The position numbers and the translations under genes are program-made. This document shows positions 32,931 through 41,599 of a stretch of DNA of 46,359 nt, one piece after another. The stretch is from JBDHUJ01 sp039809105 (GTDB taxonomy: Bacteria > Patescibacteriota > Saccharimonadia > Saccharimonadales > UBA4665), in assembly GCA_039809105.1 (NCBI GenBank), contig JBDHUJ010000009.1, positions 1 to 46,359 on the forward strand, in the 5' to 3' direction. Within the stretch, counting starts at the first letter, position 1, and the number at the start of each line of letters is the position of its first letter. The notes beneath the pieces are model-generated. The model did no database searches. It was not told the DNA's origin and saw only the letters and a program-made list of their open reading frames with translations.

Positions 32931-33491
32931 ATGGCATACCCAAGCATGAGGAACCCTCGAGAAGTACGTTCGCACTTACATACTGTTTATAACGATTACG
33001 TGCATGGTGACACATTATTTCCGCGTTGGAGACTTAAAATCGCACCAGAAGCACTCCCTAAAAAGACTCAGGAAATCGCGGGGCGCTTGGCGCTGGCTTG
33101 GAGCGAGATAGACCTGGACCGTCGGTACTTCGAAAGCGCAGCCATGGCTATGGGCCAAACACTGAAAGCGGAATTTGACGCTTCAGGCGGCGAAGAAGCG
33201 AGGAGTGTGCTGGTCGTAACGAACTGCGGCCGTAACGCCCTACGGATGGGCGTTCTAAGGGTGGAAGGTGGAACCCCTACGCTCCGTATAAGTACCTGGC
33301 CACGCGGGCTATTCCTGGAAACGTATCAGGGCCACGAGTTCGGTGTGGTGGACGGCCAATCGATTTCACTGCAAGATGGCCATATTGTGGGGCAAACAGA
33401 TACGTTCGTAGTCCGAGAATCTAACGCATCGGGTCTGTTCGGTATGTCGCCGGAATCGACTGAGCATTTTCTGCGGGAACTGGCCAGCTAA
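32931..33491 (+). CDS. Hypothetical protein
   Basis: 186 aa, soluble, with a mostly helical N-terminal half (REVRSHLHTVYNDYVHG) and a beta-rich C-terminal half. No family recognised. ATG 32931 is chosen since AAAGGAG lies 6-7 nt upstream and a hairpin (TTGCC-TTCGT-GGCAA) precedes it; the in-frame ATG at 32904 lacks an SD. It is followed 14 nt later by the histidine phosphatase gene. Confidence 0.6.
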   Translation: MAYPSMRNPREVRSHLHTVYNDYVHGDTLFPRWRLKIAPEALPKKTQEIAGRLALAWSEIDLDRRYFESAAMAMGQTLKAEFDASGGEEARSVLVVTNCGRNALRMGVLRVEGGTPTLRISTWPRGLFLETYQGHEFGVVDGQSISLQDGHIVGQTDTFVVRESNASGLFGMSPESTEHFLRELAS

Positions 33492-33505
33492 GGCGGGTAA
33501 AGAGT

Positions 33506-33982
33506 ATGGCGGAGAAAATATTTTTGGTTCGGCATGGTGAGTACAGCCAGACGACTAGGGGCTTAACGGGGCTGGGCAGGGAAGTGCATGCTCCGCAAGC
33601 TCGACAGAGGCTGCTGGCTAGGGGTATTGGTGAGGGGGCGCTTATACTGAGCTCTGCGGCGCTAAGGGCCATGCAAACTGCCGAGATTATTGCAGAAGGC
33701 TTACCGCATCCGAACGTAGTAAGCAGTGACTTGATTGAAGATGGTGGGAACGACGCGCGCCACGTAAAAGATTTGGATGATTTGCTTGCGCGAGCGGTCG
33801 CTGAAGCCCAGGTTGCGGTACCCGAAACGGGAAGTTTGGTTGTGGTTACGCATGCTCCGATGCTGGCGATTGCCTCCGGCTTGCATGGGTTTGGTGACAG
33901 CAGAAAAATATCTTACGGTCAGGTTATGGAGTATGAACCTGGCAGCTGGCAGAACCCGAATTTCTCGGAGCCAGCAATTTAG
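33506..33982 (+). CDS. Histidine phosphatase (SixA/GpmB-like)
   Basis: 158 aa. LVRHGEY (Arg9, His10), ILSSAALRAMQTAEII and VVVTHAPML with the second catalytic His. Complete active site, short as in SixA-type phosphatases. It probably follows the 32931 gene in one transcript. It contrasts with the Arg-less paralog at 20240. Confidence 0.92.
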   Translation: MAEKIFLVRHGEYSQTTRGLTGLGREVHAPQARQRLLARGIGEGALILSSAALRAMQTAEIIAEGLPHPNVVSSDLIEDGGNDARHVKDLDDLLARAVAEAQVAVPETGSLVVVTHAPMLAIASGLHGFGDSRKISYGQVMEYEPGSWQNPNFSEPAI

Positions 33983-33988
33983 TACATC

Positions 33989-34492
33989 TTAGTTAGAGAC
34001 GGTGACGGTAAGGGTAGCGGCAGGGTTGTAGCGGTCGTAGAACGCGAAGTTGCCAAGCGCTTCGACTTTGGTTTGGAAGAGGCTGTGTTCGGTTACGTCG
34101 CTTTTGGGGTCAAAGAATTTGGGGGTTTGGCTATCGGCCGCGACTTGCACGAAGTGCGGTTGTTCGTCGGCGGCTTTGAAAATGAGCTTGGTGCGCGGCT
34201 TGACCGTGATGCTCGATGGGCTAAAGCCGGCGCTGGTAATAGCAATTGCGGTCGTGTGCTTAAAGTCGTTCACATACGAATCGGCTGGTGTCATTTCGGG
34301 CGGTGTTTCGTCTTCTTCGCCACCCTTTGCTTCGTCTGCCATCAGTTCTTTGGTTAGCTGGTGCCAGTACTGCTGCTGCACATGCTCTTGCCAGGCGAGG
34401 ATTACCAATGGAGTCAGCACCACGAGAGCTATGCCCGCAATGACGCTGGTGCGGCGCCAACTGTACTTGCGCAGGCGCGTTATGAGTGACAT
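33989..34492 (-). CDS. Membrane-anchored cupredoxin-like protein, copper ligands apparently lost
   Basis: 167 aa. One TM helix (about 17-35), a linker, then a cupredoxin-like domain (82-166): AIAITSAGFSPSSITVKPRTKLIF and DEQPHFVQV with one His. The C-terminal ligand loop, normally Y-C-x-x-H-P-x-M, reads FYDRYNPAATL, so Cys and His are replaced. Copper binding is unlikely. Its start overlaps the end of the metallophosphoesterase gene by 13 nt. Confidence 0.75.
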   Translation of the reverse strand: MSLITRLRKYSWRRTSVIAGIALVVLTPLVILAWQEHVQQQYWHQLTKELMADEAKGGEEDETPPEMTPADSYVNDFKHTTAIAITSAGFSPSSITVKPRTKLIFKAADEQPHFVQVAADSQTPKFFDPKSDVTEHSLFQTKVEALGNFAFYDRYNPAATLTVTVSN

Positions 34493-35550
34493 TGGCCGCT
34501 CCCGGAGTCGGTGTAGGCGTTGGCGTTAATGGGCACGAACTCCCAGTTATAGCTGTTCGGGTGCAGTGTCAGCTTTAATACACCCCACGCGTTGACGCCG
34601 TTGTTAGTGACGATAAGGTTGTTGGCACTATGCATGGTAGAGCCGAACCCAGGGTACAAATTGTCGGCGCCACCAGTACCGACGACGAATGTCTGCAGCC
34701 CGCGGGCAGTGTCGACTGCATCGGTGTACGGGTTAACTGGTTTGAACCGTTGGTAGTTGTGCTCATGGCCGGTTATGACCACATCGCCGCCTTTGTCATA
34801 GAACGTTTTGTACCAGGGCAGCGAAGCATCGCCCTCACCGGCGTGCACGGTTCCATAGTCGTAATACGGTTTGTGGGCGAAAAACAGCGTGCATGCTTTG
34901 GGGTGTGCGGCCATGTCGCTGGCTAGCCAGGTATTTTGTGTGGCTGCGGTGGTACCGGCAGTTTCGCTGTTAAGGCTGTAAATACGCCAATTGCTGCCTG
35001 CGTCGAACGCGTACCAACCGGAGTTTGCCGGGCCGGTGACGGCATTGCCATTTATGGTGTTGGTGCCCGCTTGGAAATAGCTAAAGTAGCCGGTTGCACC
35101 GGCGGTCTGGTAATCGTGGTTGCCGGGGCTGGGGTACACGCGCGAACCCAGGTTCGTGCCGCCCCACGTTTTGTTGAAGTAGTTGTTGAAGTCGGCGAGC
35201 GTGCCGGTTTCGTACTGAATGTCGCCCGGTACTATAACCATCGACGGCTTTATTTGATTTTTTATAAGGTTGGCCGTGTCGGTGCCGTAGTGCAGGTCGG
35301 CCCGGGGCTTTTGTATATCGCCGGCCGCCGCCAGAACTATATCGCCGCTGCCAAACGCTACCGCTTTGGTGCCTGAAGCCGCCGAATCGTTTACGACCTC
35401 CGCCGTGGTGCCGAGCGTCCCATTTTCGGCTTCGAAATTCGCCGTTGGCGTTACCGCGTGGCTGGCTGCAAGTATAGCGGCACCGATTAGCGCGAAGCCC
35501 ACGACAAATAACAATGGCTTGCTATGTTGCCGTAAAGAAAACCGTTTCAA
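34480..35550 (-). CDS. Secreted metallophosphoesterase
   Basis: 356 aa. Signal peptide (about 1-30), a short CBM-like segment FEAENGTLGTTAEV (39-52), and a calcineurin-like domain with AGDIQ (76-80), PGDIQYE (108-114), GNHDY (143-147), FFAHKPYYD and GHEHNYQR, the complete two-metal site. It resembles purple-acid-phosphatase/alkaline-phosphatase-type MPEs. TTG start (35548-35550) with GGAG 8 nt upstream. Operon with the cupredoxin-like protein. Confidence 0.93.
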   Translation of the reverse strand: MKRFSLRQHSKPLLFVVGFALIGAAILAASHAVTPTANFEAENGTLGTTAEVVNDSAASGTKAVAFGSGDIVLAAAGDIQKPRADLHYGTDTANLIKNQIKPSMVIVPGDIQYETGTLADFNNYFNKTWGGTNLGSRVYPSPGNHDYQTAGATGYFSYFQAGTNTINGNAVTGPANSGWYAFDAGSNWRIYSLNSETAGTTAATQNTWLASDMAAHPKACTLFFAHKPYYDYGTVHAGEGDASLPWYKTFYDKGGDVVITGHEHNYQRFKPVNPYTDAVDTARGLQTFVVGTGGADNLYPGFGSTMHSANNLIVTNNGVNAWGVLKLTLHPNSYNWEFVPINANAYTDSGSGQCHS

Positions 35551-35666
35551 CCGTGTCTCCGCTCTATGCTAACGCTTATATTGACTCTATAGTATATCGC
35601 CACGCCCCATCGCACAACCACATGCTCTGGTAAGCTCGGCGCGCCACGGGTGTTATACTTGGTGGC

Positions 35667-36264
35667 ATGACAAACGTAGAAAAACTTGAGCAATTGGTTA
35701 GGGATTTGTATGACGCGAAGGACCCGGCGCGCTGTGACTGGGCAGATTGGTTGGCGCAGAACCATGTATTCGCTGTGGCAGATGCAGCAGCAGAAGTCGC
35801 CGAGCAGCACGGAGCGCGGGCAGACCTAGCACGGGCCGGCGGCATGTTGCACGATGTGGCGGATGCCAAAATGAGCCGGTTCGACGAAGCGCACGAAGCA
35901 ACGAGTCTGGTTATAGCACGCGACCTGATGCAACAGGCCGGGTTTAGCGAAGCAGACATACAAACTAGTGGTTGACGACGGTATACGGCTGCACGGCTGC
36001 AGGGATGGTCAAGCCCCAGCCAGCCCGGTGGGCAAAGCATTGGCAACAGGCGATGCCAAGGTGCATTTGCTGTCCGATTTCTACCTTTACTTTGCGTGGA
36101 AGAAGGGCCAAGAAGGCAAAAGCCTGGAAGAGTTGAAACAAATAGTCGCGAAGAAAGTCGAGCGCGATTTCCACGACAAAATCTTCTTCGAAGACGTGCG
36201 CGAAGCTTGCCGCCCCGCCTACGAAACGCTTACAATGTGGGTGAATACGACTTCGGGCAAATGA
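35667..36264 (+). pseudogene. HD-domain phosphohydrolase gene with a frameshift
   Basis: Frame 1 (35667-35975) has LARAGGMLHDVADAKM with the HD motif and ends early. Frame 2 continues VDDGIRLHGCRDGQAPASPV, then GKALATGDAKVHLLSDFYLYF up to 36264. Joined, they form a normal ~198-aa HD phosphohydrolase. The break is near 35967 (AAACTAGTGGTTGAC). TATACT (35654-35659) is 7 nt before the ATG. Sequencing error or programmed frameshift cannot be excluded. Confidence 0.85.
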
Positions 36265-36668
36265 AAAAGCAAGCAGTCATAGACAAGGTAAAATCTCTCG
36301 GGCTACCGGTTGGCGAATACGTTGTGTTCGGCGCAGCGCCGATGGCGATTGCGGGCTTGCGTGAGGCGGGTGATGTCGATATGCTGGTAAGCCCGAAACT
36401 GTGGCAGGACCTGCAGGCGGCTGGCTGGGCCCTGCTGGACAAAGGCGGCAAAGACAAGCCGCTAACATATGATGTGTTCGAAGCTCACGAAAACTGGGAT
36501 TTCAGCACCTACAGCCCAACGCTCAAGCACTTGCTCGCTACCGCCGATGCAGTGGACGGCGTGCCGTTCGCCTCGCTACACGAAGTCCGCAAATGGAAAG
36601 CCGCCTGGGGCCGGCCTAAAGACCTGGCCGACGTCGCTCTCATCGACGCTTACCACGCCAGCAGATAG
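36261..36668 (+). CDS. Small nucleotidyltransferase-fold protein
   Basis: 135 aa from MKKQAVIDKV. YVVFGAAPMAIAGLREAGDVDMLV has the NTase G...DhD pattern; the usual Ser after Gly is Ala. It is a paralog of the protein at 14603, about half identical by eye. Its ATG overlaps the stop of the HD frame (ATGA), so HD and NTase were coupled. The stop directly adjoins the convergent MFS gene. Confidence 0.7.
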   Translation: MKKQAVIDKVKSLGLPVGEYVVFGAAPMAIAGLREAGDVDMLVSPKLWQDLQAAGWALLDKGGKDKPLTYDVFEAHENWDFSTYSPTLKHLLATADAVDGVPFASLHEVRKWKAAWGRPKDLADVALIDAYHASR

Positions 36669-37910
36669 TCATGCGCCTTGTGTGGGTGTGGGTTCAGCTG
36701 TGGTATCATCTGCTTCGTCGAGTCGGAAGGGATGGGTTTTGTTAGTGTAGAGCGCTAGGAATAGCACTATGCCGAATGCGATAAACGAACCGACGAAAAC
36801 AGCCTGGCGTCCTACGTCGGTGCCCCATCCGTCTATGACTTTGCCAATCCAGAGCGAACCTATTGTATACACCACATAAACCAGGACGCCGTAAACCGAA
36901 AGTGCGGTCGACTGAAATTTGTTCGGGACGATGTGTTGTATGGTTGCGCTGACTATAACCGCCAAGCAGCCAGAGGCAAAGGCCATGGGGAGTATGGCGG
37001 CAAGACGGAGGGTCGTGTTGGGCTGGTAGATTAGGAACGCAGTGAGCGTGGTGAGAGCACTACAGGCTGCCATCATGGTCGCAGGGCTAAAGCGGGCGTA
37101 GAGACGATGAATGAAATAGGCAGCTATGGCCGAGCAGATGGCAATGATACTAAAGAGTAGGCCAATGATTACGGGAGTACGTCCATCTTGTGTATAAAAC
37201 AGCTGGTATCCTGTCCATACCGCTTCGTTTACAAGGTTCATAAGTACGTAGCCGACCAGTGCCGCGATAATGATTTCGCTTCGGCGCATGGCGTGGAATG
37301 TGCTACCGATATGTGCCCTAAATGTGCCTTCGGCTCGTTCGCTGCGGTCTTCAACCATCCGTGAGCAGAGAACAATGTTGCAGGCAATGGCAAGCAGCCA
37401 GCCCAGAAATGGCAGCCACGGTTTGATGGTAAATAGCCATGCGCCCACGACGCCGCTCAGTGCGCGTGCCACAAACATCGCCGATTGATTACGGCTTAAG
37501 AATTGGTTGTAGAGCTTTTTGCTCAGCCCGGCTTGCTCGTAGCTTCGATGGACGAGCGGAGCAAGTGAGCCCGAGACCAGTGAATTACCAAAGCCTGAAA
37601 TGACCAGTATTGGGAAGAAAACATACAGCGGGGCATGGAGTATGTAGGCCGCTGGATACAAGAGCATGAGGGCACTACCCAACATGTAAGTGGGCTTTCT
37701 GCCCCAACGGTCAGCCAGTGCGCCCGTCGGAATTTCAAACACACCGCTCATGAACCACACACCGGTAAACAAAACTATGGACATGGTGGCGGAAAGGTGC
37801 AGGTACTCGGTGCTGTATAGCAGCCATATGGGTAGCATGAACGCCAGGTCACCGAAGAAGCTCGTCGCAATTACCAAACGGGCGTTGCGCCGCGAAACAG
37901 CATCTGTCAT
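36669..37910 (-). CDS. MFS transporter
   Basis: 413 aa, 12 TM helices, motif A GALADRWGRKP (63-73). Drug-efflux-like architecture, as in the mobile-element MFS (1972). Start 37910 is chosen because TATGAT (37917-37922) is 6 nt upstream, rather than an upstream in-frame codon. Substrate unknown. Confidence 0.9.
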   Translation of the reverse strand: MTDAVSRRNARLVIATSFFGDLAFMLPIWLLYSTEYLHLSATMSIVLFTGVWFMSGVFEIPTGALADRWGRKPTYMLGSALMLLYPAAYILHAPLYVFFPILVISGFGNSLVSGSLAPLVHRSYEQAGLSKKLYNQFLSRNQSAMFVARALSGVVGAWLFTIKPWLPFLGWLLAIACNIVLCSRMVEDRSERAEGTFRAHIGSTFHAMRRSEIIIAALVGYVLMNLVNEAVWTGYQLFYTQDGRTPVIIGLLFSIIAICSAIAAYFIHRLYARFSPATMMAACSALTTLTAFLIYQPNTTLRLAAILPMAFASGCLAVIVSATIQHIVPNKFQSTALSVYGVLVYVVYTIGSLWIGKVIDGWGTDVGRQAVFVGSFIAFGIVLFLALYTNKTHPFRLDEADDTTAEPTPTQGA

Positions 37911-37935
37911 AGACACATCATAGCACCCACCAGGG

Positions 37936-38406
37936 CTAGTGGTGGAGGAAGCGTTTGCGGGTTTCGAGGCCGATGATGGCCATGCCGTAGAAGATGATGT
38001 CGGCCGCAAATTTGCCGACCAAAAAACCGACGGGGTAGGGGTGGATGTGCTGCGGTACCCAGAACATCAGGAACGGGCGTATAAGGAAGCTGTCGAGCAG
38101 TTCGGCGGGCAGAAATTCTACCAGCAAGTTGGTGCTGGCGGTGGCGATAATCATGGAAAGCCGTTTGAACCACGGGTATTCGCGGTAGCGGGCGTAGTTC
38201 GTTACAAGTTCGAGCGTGATGAAATAGCCGTAAAAGCCGATGCCCTCGGCGACCCATCCGGCCGCAGTTGCCGCCGCGTATGAATGCGTGTGCGCGTACA
38301 CCGCCCATGCCGCCGCCAGCGCGGTCGTTGTCGCCAACACTTCGGCTGGCACATACCGCCGCAGCCACTCGCGGCGCTTTTCTTTGGTTACGAACTGCTT
38401 TTCCAC
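37936..38406 (-). CDS. Hypothetical four-TM membrane protein
   Basis: 156 aa with basic N-terminus and four TM helices. EGIGFYGYF and FAADIIFYGMAII are conserved-looking segments. No family recognised. GTG start with TATACT (38414-38419) 7 nt upstream. Confidence 0.65.
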   Translation of the reverse strand: MEKQFVTKEKRREWLRRYVPAEVLATTTALAAAWAVYAHTHSYAAATAAGWVAEGIGFYGYFITLELVTNYARYREYPWFKRLSMIIATASTNLLVEFLPAELLDSFLIRPFLMFWVPQHIHPYPVGFLVGKFAADIIFYGMAIIGLETRKRFLHH

Positions 38407-38554
38407 TGCACGTAGTATACGCCCGCCATATTCGAATATTAGGACTTTTGCTTTTTAGCTGCAGCGGTTTCGTGTGGTCGAGAAAGTGCTTTTCTAGGCG
38501 TAACGAACGTAGATGTTTGCGTGGCTGCCGAATAGTAAGGTACAGTTAAGGCTA

Positions 38555-39058
38555 ATGGCAAAACCGAACGATATAGAGAAATACTACGGCAATAACCGGG
38601 CAAGCAAGGCAATTTATGGCGCCATACTGCTGTTTGTGTTCATAGCGGGTGTGGCGCACACGGGCGGTGCCGAACCGCTCGCGATGGCGCTCAAAACGTT
38701 CGTGGCGGCACTGACGATTATCTTCGCAGAAGTGTACTCTGAATTCATAGGCGAGCGCATAAAGAACCGCGGGCAGCTCAGCAAGGCGGAGCGGCGGGGG
38801 ATTGTAAGCGACACGGGTGCCATAGCCAGCGTCAGTTTTTGGCCAAGCCTGATTTTCCTGGTCGGTGCTACCGGGCTGTACAGCATAAAAAACGCGTTCA
38901 TTTTCGCGCTGGTGTATTTGCTGTCTGTGCTGTTGGCGTTCAGCTACATGGCGGCACGCATGAGCGGCATGAGCAAGCCGCGGGCGCTGGTGGTTGCGAC
39001 GGTGACGCTGGTTATCGGCGGCGCAGTCATCGCACTCAAGTCCAAGTTCGGCCACTAG
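38555..39058 (+). CDS. Hypothetical four-TM membrane protein
   Basis: 167 aa with four TM helices; the loop between TM2 and TM3 (EVYSEFIGERIKNRGQLSKAERRG) is charged. No family recognised; the arrangement vaguely recalls VIT-type proteins. Start 38555 is chosen: TACAGT (38541-38546) is 8 nt upstream. Confidence 0.65.
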   Translation: MAKPNDIEKYYGNNRASKAIYGAILLFVFIAGVAHTGGAEPLAMALKTFVAALTIIFAEVYSEFIGERIKNRGQLSKAERRGIVSDTGAIASVSFWPSLIFLVGATGLYSIKNAFIFALVYLLSVLLAFSYMAARMSGMSKPRALVVATVTLVIGGAVIALKSKFGH

Positions 39059-39071
39059 GACTATACAAACC

Positions 39072-39500
39072 AGAGCTCGACATAACATGTCGAGCTCTTG
39101 AGGGAGGGGCTCGCCACATCCTGCGGTCACATTCTGCGACCCCGCCATCGACTGACTCGAAACAAGTTCCGAATCAGCCGAGTGGCCTTGCGATGAGCCG
39201 CTGGCTCATCTCACCCGCAACTGCGCGTGAACAAGCAGAGCTTGTTCCGGCAGATTGCCTTGCAGCGAGCCACTGGCTCGCTTCACCCTCCCAAACGTAT
39301 CTCGAAGTAAATTCGAGATACGTTCCCTTCCCCCTAAAGTTCGGGCTTACGCCCTCGTTCGCTATCGCTCATATCTGCAGAAGGGTCGGGTCGCTTACGT
39401 CGAGCTGGTGTTAATATGAGACCCCCTCAAAAACCTCTCCCTGCTGACCACACACTCCAGGGCACGCTCGCCTAAGGGGGTTTGAAGAGGTTCACTGGAC
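39072..39500. ncRNA. Hairpin-rich non-coding region, candidate structured RNA
   Basis: It fills the 472-bp gap 39059-39530. Hairpins in order: GAGCTCGAC/GTCGAGCTC, GATGAGCC/GGCTCATC, GAACAAGC/GCTTGTTC, AGCGAGCC/GGCTCGCT, GTATCTCGA/TTCGAGATAC, and CCCTG/CAGGG. CCCCC + ACCTCT near 39421 can pair with GGGGG + AGAGGT near 39476 in pseudoknot order. Two segments (around 39188 and 39252) look like diverged repeats sharing GAGCC-AG/CT-GGCTC...GCAAGGC. Strand and class unknown. Confidence 0.5.
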
Positions 39501-39530
39501 AGGCGCACACGACTTAGCTAGGATTAAGCT

Positions 39531-39905
39531 ATGGCATCACAAACACCACAACAAATATTTAAGCCAGAACGGACTGAGCAACCGAGCTCGGAGCCGCCCA
39601 TAGAAGAATCGGGACAGCAACTACAAGAACCGGTGCCGCCGTCGCGCGACAAGACGCTAGAGATGATTGTGCCGATAGACCGCTCGGCTTGGGCGATTGC
39701 GGCCGGCTACGTCGCACTGTTTACCATACCATTCGTCATCGTCGGGCCGATAGCGCTCGGCCTAGGGCTGGCTTCGCTGTCTAACCTCAAAAAGAACCCC
39801 GACCAAGCCGGCCGTGGCCGCACCTGGTTCGCCATCATTTACGGCGGATTCGGTACGGTGCTGCTGCTAGGCTGGATTGTATTACTTATAGTCGCCAGCA
39901 AATAG
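39531..39905 (+). CDS. DUF4190-like membrane protein
   Basis: 124 aa. Disordered Pro/Glu/Gln-rich N-terminus (1-48), then two TM helices with SAWAIAAGYVALFTIPFVIV and GLGLASLSNLKKNPDQAGRG, the DUF4190 pattern. TAGGAT (39519-39524) is 6 nt before the ATG. Confidence 0.8.
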   Translation: MASQTPQQIFKPERTEQPSSEPPIEESGQQLQEPVPPSRDKTLEMIVPIDRSAWAIAAGYVALFTIPFVIVGPIALGLGLASLSNLKKNPDQAGRGRTWFAIIYGGFGTVLLLGWIVLLIVASK

Positions 39906-39984
39906 CGGCGCGTGGCGAGATTTGGCATAAGCGGGTAACCTCGGTATACTGTTCTTTTAAGAAGAAGCGGAGGGTAATCGCTTA

Positions 39985-41457
39985 GTGGCATTCGCACGAA
40001 GGTTGCAGCGGGTACAGCATGTCGGTGGTTCAACACCCTCCGGGGCTCCCAGCACACCTTCGCCCGTTACCGTCACGCCGGGTGATGCCAGCGCCACGCT
40101 CTGGTGGACATTCCCGGAAACGGCGACAGGCTACGATGTGCAGTATCGTGTCAGCCCGGCCGGCAGCTGGCAGTCGTGGGTGTACACTGGCACCATCACG
40201 CACACGGTCATCACAGGTCTCGTCAATAACACGACGTACGATTTTCAAGTCCGGGCAAAAAATGGTTCGGGCGCCTCAGCTTGGAGCGCAGCCGTTACGA
40301 CTACGCCGGTGGCGACGCCATCGACCGGTGGCGGTCTGCCGACCACACTCACGGCTACATTGGTAAATAACTCCAACACGAACACGGCGTACGTGTACGT
40401 CATAGGCATGGACCCGAACAATGGCATGCGCTGGTCGCTCGTAACGTCCGACGGACAGAGCTTGTACGCGCCGCCGAACCCGGGTGTAGACCACACCGAA
40501 ATTCCGGTCGACTGTGCCATTCCGCTGAACGCGGCGGGCGGCCCGGGCAAAGATATAACCATCCCGCGGCTTATTTCCGGCCGCGTCATGGTCAGCTACG
40601 ACGCCAAACTGCATCTGTACACCAACACGAATGGCGGCTTCGTCATGCCTTCGTCGGTCAACCCCAGCGACCCAAACAACGACATACAGTGGAGTTTCTG
40701 CGAGTTTACTTTCGACAACACGCAACTGTACGGCAATATTTCGTTCGTCGACATGCTGTCCATACCCATCGCCTTCAAACTTACCGTGACCGACGGATTC
40801 GGCACGCAGTATGTGCCCGGCATACCCGACAACGCCATGGAAACGGTGGCGACCAAGCTGCTGGCGCAAAAAGCGAGCGATGGTTCCGACTGGGATAAAT
40901 GTCTCATACACAGCGGCGGCAACCTTATACGCGTGCTGTCGCCGAACTCGGCCATCCAGGTTTTCCCGACCGCCTGGAGCGGCTACTACCAGACCTACGT
41001 TGACGCGGTGTGGGCGAAATACACCAGCCAGCCGTTGACTGTAGACACGCAGTTTACGTGGGGACAAGTGCAGGGTCAGGTAAGCGGCGGGGTCCTGGAC
41101 TTTGGCGGTGGTCTGACATTTGCCAAACCCACGGCGGCCGATATTTTCTCGTGTTCGACCGGGCCGTTCACAACCGGCAACGACGAATCGGGCAATATAA
41201 GCGCCCGGCTGGCTGCAGCCTTCAACCGCACTACGCTGCTGACCAACGACGTGCAGCCAACCAACGAAAATCCAGCCGATTTCTACTACACCGAAGCGCA
41301 CACCAACCACTATTCGCGCATTGTCCATGAAGTCGTCTACGGCAACCTGGGCTACGCCTTCCCATACGACGATGTCCACCCGGCCGGCGTCGATTTCGAA
41401 GGCCGCATCCAGTCCGGCGCTCCCGAACACTGGACCCTCACCTTTGGTAAAGTGTAG
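39985..41457 (+). CDS. GH64 beta-1,3-glucanase with N-terminal FN3 domain
   Basis: 490 aa. FN3 domain (about 26-108, TGYDVQYRV, TITHTVITGLVNNTTYDFQV) followed by a GH64 domain (118-490). The GH64 catalytic pair is visible: Glu240 (WSFCEFTFDN) and Asp256 (NISFVDML) with the known 16-residue spacing; YAFPYDDVHP occurs near the end. The enzyme degrades beta-1,3-glucan (laminarin, fungal walls). GTG start with GGAGGG 10 nt upstream and TATACT at 39945-39950; an in-frame stop at 39958 excludes a longer start. No signal peptide is visible, which is odd for a GH64. Confidence 0.9.
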   Translation: MAFARRLQRVQHVGGSTPSGAPSTPSPVTVTPGDASATLWWTFPETATGYDVQYRVSPAGSWQSWVYTGTITHTVITGLVNNTTYDFQVRAKNGSGASAWSAAVTTTPVATPSTGGGLPTTLTATLVNNSNTNTAYVYVIGMDPNNGMRWSLVTSDGQSLYAPPNPGVDHTEIPVDCAIPLNAAGGPGKDITIPRLISGRVMVSYDAKLHLYTNTNGGFVMPSSVNPSDPNNDIQWSFCEFTFDNTQLYGNISFVDMLSIPIAFKLTVTDGFGTQYVPGIPDNAMETVATKLLAQKASDGSDWDKCLIHSGGNLIRVLSPNSAIQVFPTAWSGYYQTYVDAVWAKYTSQPLTVDTQFTWGQVQGQVSGGVLDFGGGLTFAKPTAADIFSCSTGPFTTGNDESGNISARLAAAFNRTTLLTNDVQPTNENPADFYYTEAHTNHYSRIVHEVVYGNLGYAFPYDDVHPAGVDFEGRIQSGAPEHWTLTFGKV

Positions 41458-41520
41458 TCCGGCAGGAATTGGGACCAACGAGCTGACTCATCTGTTATAC
41501 TATATACGCTCACTCGTGAT

Positions 41521-41594
41521 GGCGCCTTGGCGGAGCAGTTACGCAGCGGTCTGCAAAACCGCGTAGACGGGTGCAACTCCCGTAGGTGCCTCCA
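41521..41594 (+). tRNA. tRNA-Cys (anticodon GCA)
   Basis: 74 nt. Acceptor GGCGCCT / AGGTGCC, anticodon stem GCGGT-CTGCAAA-ACCGC (anticodon GCA), discriminator U, encoded CCA. TATACT at 41496-41501 is the likely -10. The Nudix gene starts 5 nt after it, so the tRNA is probably processed from a joint transcript. Confidence 0.95.
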
Positions 41595-41599
41595 ATTTT

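Noticed and set aside
36096..36260. 190-aa version of the second NTase-like protein
   Set aside because: The extra N-terminus is antiframe of the HD domain; ATGA overlap and paralogy place the start at 36261.
39968..40078. tRNA-like fold around CGGAGGG...CCCTCCG at the GH64 start
   Set aside because: A 7-bp closing stem exists, but no valid D-, anticodon- or T-arm can be drawn; the segment is read as GH64 coding sequence and SD.
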